Under the pieces are notes generated by a model. That model did no database searches, was not told the DNA's origin, and saw only the letters and a program-made list of their open reading frames with translations. A stretch of DNA of 11,867 nucleotides from Candidatus Nitrosopumilus sp. (GTDB taxonomy: Archaea > Thermoproteota > Nitrososphaeria > Nitrososphaerales > Nitrosopumilaceae): positions 1 to 11,867 of the forward strand of contig JABDOO010000105.1 in the NCBI GenBank assembly GCA_013043295.1, written 5' to 3'. How positions within the stretch are numbered: the stretch's first letter is position 1; every line of letters begins with the position of its first letter. The translations under genes were made by a program, and so were the position numbers. Below, piece after piece: positions 6,471 through 11,867 of the stretch.

Positions 6471-7010
6471 ATGAAAATTGCATTAGATGTAGATGGTGTA
6501 CTTGCAGATGTGATAATATCTTGGCTAAATTTTAACAATTCAATTAGACCAAGAATTGCTAAACATGAAATTACGAATTGGGAATTTTGGAAAGATTTTC
6601 AAATAGATCCTTTTGATTTTTATACTGAACTTAGTGCATGTTGGAAAAATTGGATGTCAATACCTACAACAGAAAAGAATCTTTCATCAATAACAAAATC
6701 TCTCTGTAGTCTTGGTCAAGTTGATATTGTAACTGCTAGGGAGCATTCCACTAATTCTTTTGTCAAATCTTGGTTAGATCATCATAGTATATCCTATGAC
6801 AATTACGTTTCAGTTATTGACGGTCCAATGAAAGCAGATCTAGATTATGATATATTTATTGACGATTCCCCTCTTAATACAGAAAAATTTCTCAAAAATA
6901 ATAAAAAAGTAATCTTGTATTCACAACCTTGGAATCAACATGTTTCTGAAAATCAAATTCATAGAGTTTCAAATCTCCATGAAGCAGTTAAAAAAATAGA
7001 AATCAGCTAA
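6471..7010 (+). CDS. HAD-superfamily 5'(3')-deoxyribonucleotidase-like (NT5C family) protein
   Basis: 179 residues from the ATG at 6471. HAD motif I is at the very N-terminus, MKIALDVDGVLAD (D6 nucleophile, D8 acid/base). Motif II is the Thr in DIVTAREHST (about 85-94), and motif IV is FIDDSPLNTEKF (about 131-142), with the metal-binding acidic pair. The size and the xDxDGVLAD start fit the NT5C/YorS-like 5'-nucleotidase group, which removes phosphate from (deoxy)nucleoside monophosphates; the true substrate here is unknown. An in-frame ATG at 6444 would add nine residues overlapping dnaJ, but motif I normally starts within the first few residues, so 6471 is preferred. The gene begins one base after the dnaJ stop, so it is very probably co-transcribed with dnaJ. 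Its TAA (7008-7010) overlaps the stop of the opposing small gene. Confidence 0.8.
   Translation: MKIALDVDGVLADVIISWLNFNNSIRPRIAKHEITNWEFWKDFQIDPFDFYTELSACWKNWMSIPTTEKNLSSITKSLCSLGQVDIVTAREHSTNSFVKSWLDHHSISYDNYVSVIDGPMKADLDYDIFIDDSPLNTEKFLKNNKKVILYSQPWNQHVSENQIHRVSNLHEAVKKIEIS
6990..6996 (-). terminator. T7 tract, candidate terminator of the small zinc-type gene
   Basis: Seven A on the plus strand (seven T on the minus strand) begin 11 bases past the TAG stop of the minus-strand small gene. They lie inside the last codons (VKKIEIS) of the opposing nucleotidase-like gene. Confidence 0.4.
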
Positions 7011-7171
7011 TTTTTTTCAAACTTTCTAATGTTAACTTGATGTCCTTTTCTAATATGTGTAGAATGCGTGGTATTTACTAACTCACCAACTTTTTCCTCA
7101 TTATAGAATTTTGTATTATATCGACCTAGTACTTTTTTACAGTTTGAACAATACACTTCTCTAAATTCCAT
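7007..7171 (-). CDS. Small zinc-finger-type protein, 54 residues, unknown function
   Basis: Reading the minus strand from ATG (complement of 7169-7171) to TAG (complement of 7007-7009) gives 54 residues beginning MEFREVYCSNCKKVLGRYNT and ending HQVNIRKFEKN. It has a CxxC pair (C8, C11) and three histidines (H36, H39, H44) in THSTHIRKGH, a plausible Cys2-His2 zinc site of the small zinc-ribbon or zinc-finger kind. It is Lys/Arg-rich, so nucleic-acid binding is possible but not shown. There is no signal peptide or membrane segment. I do not recognise a named family. Support for it being real: a clean ATG-to-stop frame filling an otherwise empty 240-base gap, paired metal ligands, and exact tail-to-tail packing with the neighbouring gene. 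It lies downstream of gatE on the same strand, with tRNA-Leu on the opposite strand between them. Confidence 0.72.
   Translation of the reverse strand: MEFREVYCSNCKKVLGRYNTKFYNEEKVGELVNTTHSTHIRKGHQVNIRKFEKN
7011..7017 (+). terminator. T7 tract, candidate terminator after dnaJ/nucleotidase-like unit
   Basis: Seven T follow the TAA stop (7008-7010) immediately. This is a good archaeal intrinsic terminator for the plus-strand transcript. On the other strand the same bases encode the C-terminal Glu-Lys-Asn part of the small zinc-type protein. Confidence 0.5.
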
Positions 7172-7208
7172 TTTATCACTAGATTAATTTTGTTTAATTG
7201 TTTTCAAG

Positions 7209-7216
7209 TATAATAA
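7209..7216 (+). promoter_or_regulatory. Candidate TATA box for tRNA-Leu
   Basis: TATAATAA is centred about 38 bases before the mature tRNA 5' end, predicting a leader of about 13 bases. The same box read backwards (TTATTATA) is about 41 bases before the start of the minus-strand small gene, so it could be shared, but that is speculative. Confidence 0.45.
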
Positions 7217-7249
7217 AGAAACTTATTCTAGATTTCAAAATTTTCAAAT

Positions 7250-7334
7250 GCGGGAGTCACCCAGCCTGGTCAACGGTGTAAGGTTCAGATCCTTATCTTC
7301 TAGGAGTTCGTGGGTTCAAATCCCACTTCCCGCA
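7250..7334 (+). tRNA. tRNA-Leu (anticodon CAG)
   Basis: An 85-nt class II cloverleaf. The acceptor stem is GCGGGAG (7250-7256) with TTCCCGC (7327-7333), including one G-T pair, and the discriminator is A (7334). The D arm has ACC/GGT. The anticodon arm is TAAGG-TTCAGAT-CCTTA with CAG at 7286-7288, decoding CUG. A long variable region around TCTTCTAGGAGTTC can form a short extra stem, as required for Leu. The T arm is GTGGG-TTCAAAT-CCCAC. The CCA end is not encoded and there is no intron. The tRNA is on the plus strand, with minus-strand protein genes on both sides, and its 3' end is only five bases from the gatE stop codon. Confidence 0.95.
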
Positions 7335-7339
7335 TCAAT

Positions 7340-9250
7340 TTATTCTAAATTTTTAATTTTCTTTTTAATATTTTTTAAAAGAAGATTGTTGATTATTTCA
7401 CCAGAAGCTTTACCCCTTAATTTTTTCATAGCAATTCCCATCAGTGGTCCTATTGCTCTTTCTTTTTGATTTTTAATGATATCTTCGTTTTTCTCTACAA
7501 CTTCTTTAATGATTTTTTCTAGATCATCTTCGTTAACAGATTGGATTGAAGTATTTTTCAAAGCTTCTTCAATAGTTTTTGATTTTCCTGCCATTATGTT
7601 TCCAAATACTATTTCAATAGATTCTTTGGCAATTTTTCCAGATTCCAATAACTGAAATGACTTCATTATTTCTTTATTTTTTAATAAATTAGAATCTAGG
7701 CCACTACGTTCCAAATTTGTAATTGATGAACAAAGGATTGATGCTACAAATGTTGGATTTGTGTTAATTTCTTTAATAATTTTTTCAAATAATCCAATAT
7801 ATCGTGAATCAAAAATTTGCTCAGCAAGTTGGGGATTAATTTTATATTTACTTTCTAATTCTTTAATCGAATCATCCCATGATTTTGGTATGTTTTTTTC
7901 AGCTTCTGATAGTTCTTCTTTTGTAATAATTATGGGAGGTATGTCAGTTTCAGGATACATTCTTGCTGCACCTGGTCTAGGTCTGAGAAACTTTGTTTCT
8001 CCTGCTTGTGTAGCTAGTCTTGTATCTATTGGAATGCCGTGATCTTTGATATGTTCTATTCTTAAAACAATTTGATCTACAATCGTATTGATTTTTTCTT
8101 CTGGTGATGCTAAAATCAAAAATGCATCATTTTCTTTTATTTCTAAAATTTTCTTTAAATCCTTCAAATCTGACTCTTCGATTCCATAATTAGGAAGTTC
8201 ATCTGAATGAAATACACCACCAATTCCAAAAAATCTCACTAATTCTGCTACTTCCCTACCTAATCTGATGCCTTCATATGGTGAAAATCCAAATATTCCA
8301 CCCATGTTTTTAAAAGATATGGCAATGATTTTGTGATTTTTCTTTATAGCGCTTTGAATAATTTTTGATTCACATTTTGAAAATAATTCTGTAATGTCTT
8401 TTTTGTCATTTTTAGAAAAATTCCAATTATTCTCTTGAATTTTTTTTGAGATTTTTAACAAACCATGTTGTCTTTTAGCTTCATATTCAACAACTTTTTC
8501 TAATTGATCTAATTGTTGTACTCCTTTAACTTCGATAACAACACCGCCCCCTTCTTTAATTGAAACATTAACATCTTGCCTGATTGATCCTAGACCTCTT
8601 TTCACTTGTTTTGTACTTCTCAAAATTCTTCCTAGTGATAATGCAATTTTTTTAATTTTTGTTAATTCTACTTCGAAAGGTTCTGTTGCAATTTCAACTA
8701 ATGGAACACCTAAACGCTCCAATCCAAATTTTCTTGTTGAACCTTCTTCACCTAAAATTTTGGCAGCATCTTCTTCAAGACAAATTGATTGAATGCCTAT
8801 CTTCATATCTCCAGCATTGAAAAACCCCCCTTGCGAAATTAGCATAGTGCGTTGAAATCCTGTAGTATTGGAACCATCAATTACTGTTTTTCTCATAGGA
8901 TAAATTTCACTAAAAATGTTTGATTTTAATGATGAAGAAATTATCAATGCAATGCTCCTTGCATCTTCATCTAATTCGTGTGGTGGTTCTTCATCTTGTT
9001 CTACTAGGCAACTGCTTTCATGATTTGCATAATACATTATTGTTTTAGATTTTGTACTTTCAAACAATGCAGCAGGATCAAATTCTCCTAATTCACTTTT
9101 TGATGCTCGTAACTTCCTTTGAAATTTGATTGAATATTCATCTGACTCAATAGGCATACAATTACAGAATAATTTTTTATTAGTTGCAAGCTGTTGATGA
9201 ATTTCTAAACCTACTTTGACGCCTACATTATTTATTGAAAATTCTTCCAT
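7340..9250 (-). CDS. gatE: Glutamyl-tRNA(Gln) amidotransferase subunit E
   Basis: 636 residues, close to the usual archaeal GatE length. GatE phosphorylates the glutamate on Glu-tRNA(Gln) and replaces the phosphate with ammonia supplied by GatD, giving Gln-tRNA(Gln). The GatB/E cradle begins with VGLEIHQQL (13-21), followed by KLFCNC and the acidic segment YYANHESSCLVEQDEEPP (73-90). RQDVNVSI (about 224-231) and RPRPGAARMYPETDIPP (413-429) are core motifs. An insertion of about 285-400 corresponds to the GAD domain shared with bacterial AspRS, which distinguishes GatE from GatB. The C-terminal helical YqeY-like tail ends with GPLMGIAMKKLRGKASGEII (601-620), which in GatB/E binds the tRNA elbow. 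gatD lies 12 bases upstream, so they form one transcription unit. ATG start at 9250. Confidence 0.96.
   Translation of the reverse strand: MEEFSINNVGVKVGLEIHQQLATNKKLFCNCMPIESDEYSIKFQRKLRASKSELGEFDPAALFESTKSKTIMYYANHESSCLVEQDEEPPHELDEDARSIALIISSSLKSNIFSEIYPMRKTVIDGSNTTGFQRTMLISQGGFFNAGDMKIGIQSICLEEDAAKILGEEGSTRKFGLERLGVPLVEIATEPFEVELTKIKKIALSLGRILRSTKQVKRGLGSIRQDVNVSIKEGGGVVIEVKGVQQLDQLEKVVEYEAKRQHGLLKISKKIQENNWNFSKNDKKDITELFSKCESKIIQSAIKKNHKIIAISFKNMGGIFGFSPYEGIRLGREVAELVRFFGIGGVFHSDELPNYGIEESDLKDLKKILEIKENDAFLILASPEEKINTIVDQIVLRIEHIKDHGIPIDTRLATQAGETKFLRPRPGAARMYPETDIPPIIITKEELSEAEKNIPKSWDDSIKELESKYKINPQLAEQIFDSRYIGLFEKIIKEINTNPTFVASILCSSITNLERSGLDSNLLKNKEIMKSFQLLESGKIAKESIEIVFGNIMAGKSKTIEEALKNTSIQSVNEDDLEKIIKEVVEKNEDIIKNQKERAIGPLMGIAMKKLRGKASGEIINNLLLKNIKKKIKNLE
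7350..7376 (+). terminator. T-rich terminator region of tRNA-Leu inside the gatE end
   Basis: Four closely spaced runs of four to six T follow the tRNA by 15-40 bases. On the minus strand these bases are the lysine and asparagine codons that end gatE (KNIKKKIKNLE), so the terminator and the coding sequence share the same DNA. Confidence 0.45.
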
Positions 9251-9262
9251 ATTGCTTCCTGC

Positions 9263-10552
9263 TTATTTTGAAAATTCACATGCAATTCTATTTAGCATGA
9301 TTTCTTTAATTTCATCAAGATTTTCAGTATTTCCAGTAACCCACATTGCTTTTACCAATGCAATCTCTGGTATCATGTTTTCTAGAGGAATTATACCTAA
9401 ATCAAGTAAATCTCTACCACTTTCATAAACTGTCATTCTCACTCTGCCATCTATGCACTGAGAAGTCATTCCCATAAAGATTCCTTTTTCATTTGCCATT
9501 TTTACCATTGAATACATGTTTTCTCCAATGTGTCCAAGACCAGTCCCTTCAAAAATTATTGCTTTATAGTTTGAATCTATGATATGTTTTAACAAAGATG
9601 GATCGTATCCTGGATGATATTTCACTAATGCAACTTTTTCATTTATTTTTATTTTAGGTTCAAATTCTTTGTCTGTAAAAAATTCTGTTTTCATATTATT
9701 ATGAATTTCATTATTTACAATTAAAAATGCAGGATCATCTCCAACTGTTTGAAATGCTCCTCTTTTACTTGTATGATTTTTTCTTACTCTAGTACCTATA
9801 TGGCATGCAATTGTTTCATCATTTTCATCTTGATGCATTGCTATGTAGATGCCATTTGTTTTACATTCAGTTAAAAATTTTGTAGCTCCTATTAGATTTA
9901 ATGCTGCATCTGATGATGCACGATCTGAAGATCTTTGTGACCCTACCAACACTATTGGAATTGGAAATCCTGCCAATGAAAAAGAAAGATATGATGATGT
10001 ATAATGCATAGTATCTGTACCATGAGCAATAATAATTCCTAAATAATCTGATTTAGAATATTGATTTACCTCTTCAGCAATTTTTAACCAATGCTCAGGC
10101 ATAATATTTTCTGAATATTCAGAAAACAGAACTTTTGCATCTATATTTGCAATTTTGGCAAGCTCAGGAACCGAAGAATTCAATTCTTCAGCAGTTAATA
10201 CTGGTGTAACAGCACCTGTTCTATAATCAATTTTACTAGCTATTGTACCTCCAGTTGATAATAATAGAATATTTGGCAACTGCTCATTTTTCTCTATCTT
10301 TTCATTTTCTTCAATAATTTTTTCTGTAGAAACAATCTTCTCTATTTCTTCAATCTTGGAAATTTCTAAACCAATATTGTATCCACTTTTTAATTTTAGA
10401 ACAATATGTTTGTCATCACTGTGCTCATATCTTGGCATAATTATGCCTGAATATGTTATATCAGCTAAAATTTTTACAGAATCCCCAATTGAAATTTTAT
10501 TAGTTTTTAGAAATTCTAATGAATTTCCATCATATCCAGAATATTCTGACAT
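9263..10552 (-). CDS. gatD: Glutamyl-tRNA(Gln) amidotransferase subunit D (asparaginase-type)
   Basis: 429 residues. GatD releases ammonia from an amide donor for use by GatE. An N-terminal GatD-specific domain (about 1-85) contains a small barrel with IGDSVKILADITYSGIIMPR (21-40), followed by a charged Glu/Lys linker. The L-asparaginase-like domain starts at about 93. First Thr motif: LLLSTGGTIAS (T103). Second motif: IIAHGTDTM (T179, D180). The catalytic Lys is likely K238 in GTRVRKNHTS. The N-terminal extension and the partner gatE immediately downstream separate it from free type I/II asparaginases. ATG start at 10552, with a TATA-like sequence about 25 bases upstream in the 32-base gap after cdc48. 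It may be transcribed both from there and by read-through from cdc48. Confidence 0.96.
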   Translation of the reverse strand: MSEYSGYDGNSLEFLKTNKISIGDSVKILADITYSGIIMPRYEHSDDKHIVLKLKSGYNIGLEISKIEEIEKIVSTEKIIEENEKIEKNEQLPNILLLSTGGTIASKIDYRTGAVTPVLTAEELNSSVPELAKIANIDAKVLFSEYSENIMPEHWLKIAEEVNQYSKSDYLGIIIAHGTDTMHYTSSYLSFSLAGFPIPIVLVGSQRSSDRASSDAALNLIGATKFLTECKTNGIYIAMHQDENDETIACHIGTRVRKNHTSKRGAFQTVGDDPAFLIVNNEIHNNMKTEFFTDKEFEPKIKINEKVALVKYHPGYDPSLLKHIIDSNYKAIIFEGTGLGHIGENMYSMVKMANEKGIFMGMTSQCIDGRVRMTVYESGRDLLDLGIIPLENMIPEIALVKAMWVTGNTENLDEIKEIMLNRIACEFSK

Positions 10553-10570
10553 TTATGAGGATTAGACTTG

Positions 10571-10583
10571 TTATTTTATTAAA
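10571..10583 (-). promoter_or_regulatory. Candidate TATA box for gatD-gatE
   Basis: The minus strand reads TTTAATAAAATAA, centred about 25 bases before the gatD ATG, which predicts a leaderless gatD transcript. It lies in the short gap after the cdc48 stop. AT-rich background makes chance matches likely. Confidence 0.35.
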
Positions 10584-10584
10584 A

Positions 10585-11867
10585 CTACCTGTAATAGGAA
10601 GCAACTAGTTTTTCGCCCATCTTGAGGTCTTTTTGCTCTCTTACTTTTTTTACTGCTTCTTCAAAGTGTTTCATAGTTACTTTAGCATCCACATCCTTTT
10701 TCTCAATGTCTTTGACATCGGGATTTTTATCTAAGAATTCATGAATTACTAGAGATACAGCAGTATTTGCAATAGATGCAGTATCTGCTCCGCTAAGTCC
10801 ATCTGTTAATTCTGAAAGTTTGTCGAAATCAACATGATTAGGATCACTTTCCTCACTAATGGTTGGAATTTTTTCAGCATTAATTTTCAATATGCTCTTT
10901 CTACTTTCCTTATCTGGAAGTGGAATCTGAATAATTTTATCAAATCTTCCAGGTCTTAGTAATGCAGGATCAATCATGTCTGCTCTATTAGTTGCTGCTA
11001 AGACTATAACTCCATGCATGTTCTCCATTCCATCTAATTCTGTTAATAATTGACTAACAACTCTTTCAGTAACTGCTGTTTCTCCACCTGCACCTCTGAT
11101 TGGTGCAATAGAATCAATTTCGTCAAAGAACACAACACATGGTGCTGACTGACGTGCACGTTTGAAAATTTCTCTTATCCCTCTCTCTGATTCTCCTACC
11201 CATTTAGATAAGAGTTCAGGACCTCTAACTGAAACAAAGTTTGCTTCACTTTGAGTAGCAACTGCTTTTGCAAGTAAAGTTTTACCAGTACCACTAGGAC
11301 CATGTAATAATATACCTCTTGGCATATTGTGTCCTAGTTTATCATATAGACCAGGATATTTCATTGGCCATTCAACAGCTTCTTGTAATTCTCGTTTAAC
11401 GTCTTCTAAACCTCCAACATCATCCCATTTTACATCTGGATTTTCAATGAAAACTTCTCGCATTCCTGATGGTGTTACTTCAATGAGTGCCTTTTGGAAA
11501 TCTTCATGATTTACAATTAATTTATCCAAAGTTTCAGGAGGAAGTTTTTCTTCTTCTAAATTCAAAACTGGTAATAATCTTCTCAAACATTTCATTGCAG
11601 CTTCTTTACATAGATATTCCAAATCTGCACCGACATATCCGTGACTAACTGATGAAATTTTATCTAGATTAACATCTTCTCCTAAAGGCATATTTCTACT
11701 GTGAATTGCAAGAATGTCTTTTCTTCCTTTTTTATCTGGAACTTTGATCTCTATTTCTCTATCAAATCTTCCTGGTCTTCTAAGTGCAGGATCAATTGCA
11801 TTAGGTCTATTTGTTGCAGAAATTACAATTACTTTACCTCTAGCTTCTAATCCATCCATTAATGATA
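10585..11867 (-). CDS. Cdc48/VCP-type AAA ATPase, C-terminal part (start beyond window)
   Basis: The reading frame is open to the right edge. The preceding in-frame codons give Ser-Leu before MDGLEARGKV (the Met at 11859 is internal), matching the conserved LMDGLEARG of the D1 ring, so the N domain and D1 Walker motifs lie outside. Visible, numbered from that Met: D1 second region of homology ATNRPNAIDPALRRPGRFD (15-33); D2 Walker A GPSGTGKT (187-194, Ser where Pro is usual); pore-loop KWVGES (about 209-214); Walker B VVFFDEID (242-249); D2 SRH with arginine fingers in LLRPGRFD (300-307). The protein ends LVASYYR, a possible HbYX tail. Cdc48 unfolds proteins with a hexameric double ring, and in archaea it can feed the 20S proteasome. 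It is followed on the same strand by gatD after 32 bases. Confidence 0.95.
   Translation of the reverse strand, partial: SLMDGLEARGKVIVISATNRPNAIDPALRRPGRFDREIEIKVPDKKGRKDILAIHSRNMPLGEDVNLDKISSVSHGYVGADLEYLCKEAAMKCLRRLLPVLNLEEEKLPPETLDKLIVNHEDFQKALIEVTPSGMREVFIENPDVKWDDVGGLEDVKRELQEAVEWPMKYPGLYDKLGHNMPRGILLHGPSGTGKTLLAKAVATQSEANFVSVRGPELLSKWVGESERGIREIFKRARQSAPCVVFFDEIDSIAPIRGAGGETAVTERVVSQLLTELDGMENMHGVIVLAATNRADMIDPALLRPGRFDKIIQIPLPDKESRKSILKINAEKIPTISEESDPNHVDFDKLSELTDGLSGADTASIANTAVSLVIHEFLDKNPDVKDIEKKDVDAKVTMKHFEEAVKKVREQKDLKMGEKLVASYYR

Noticed and set aside
7248..7469. 73-codon open frame on the plus strand
   Set aside because: Its first third is tRNA-Leu and the rest is antisense to the gatE end.
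11857..11859. ATG as the start of the AAA ATPase
   Set aside because: The frame continues upstream to the window edge, and the residues there match the conserved D1 sequence of Cdc48, so this Met is internal.
1..11867. Mobile element, integrase, toxin-antitoxin or defence system
   Set aside because: No transposase, terminal inverted repeats, CRISPR repeats, integrase or nuclease/antitoxin pair was seen. Neither tRNA shows a duplicated 3' end that would suggest an attachment site.

Overview
The window looks like an ammonia-oxidising archaeon of the Nitrosopumilus/Thaumarchaeota type. The DNA is AT-rich. It combines archaeal genes (heterodimeric GatD/GatE amidotransferase, a Cdc48 ATPase, a DUF354 protein) with a bacterial-type GrpE-DnaK-DnaJ set. 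The tRNAs lack an encoded CCA end, and candidate TATA boxes sit 25-30 bases before several start codons. The assignment rests on gene content and sequence style, not on a database match.

Layout. At 1-464 (minus) is the N-terminal part of a nucleotide-sugar dehydrogenase-like Rossmann protein that runs off the left edge. tRNA-Gln(UUG) follows at 531-603 (minus), then a DUF354 GT-B-like protein at 673-1701 (minus). Divergent from it is a second, apparently degenerate UDP-glucose dehydrogenase-like protein at 1765-2916 (plus). These three protein genes suggest cell-surface glycan or nucleotide-sugar metabolism, which is inference. The Hsp70 block grpE-dnaK-dnaJ occupies 2939-6469 (plus), followed one base later by a HAD-family nucleotidase-like gene (6471-7010). 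That gene meets, stop codon on stop codon, a 54-residue zinc-binding-type protein on the minus strand (7007-7171). tRNA-Leu(CAG) is at 7250-7334 (plus).

The right part is one minus-strand series, read right to left: a Cdc48/VCP AAA ATPase whose start lies beyond the window (10585-11867), gatD (9263-10552) and gatE (7340-9250). GatD and GatE convert Glu-tRNA(Gln) to Gln-tRNA(Gln), so the window holds both the enzyme and one of its tRNA substrates. Chaperones (Hsp70 system) and the unfoldase (Cdc48) give the segment a protein-quality-control flavour.

I see no transposon, CRISPR array, integrase or phage gene. No gene-free stretch exceeds about 80 bases. Most of the window is core genome. The more unusual points are the small zinc-type gene, the interlocked convergent gene ends at 6990-7017, the dehydrogenase-like protein without a recognisable catalytic cysteine, and the tRNA-Leu wedged between opposite-strand genes.
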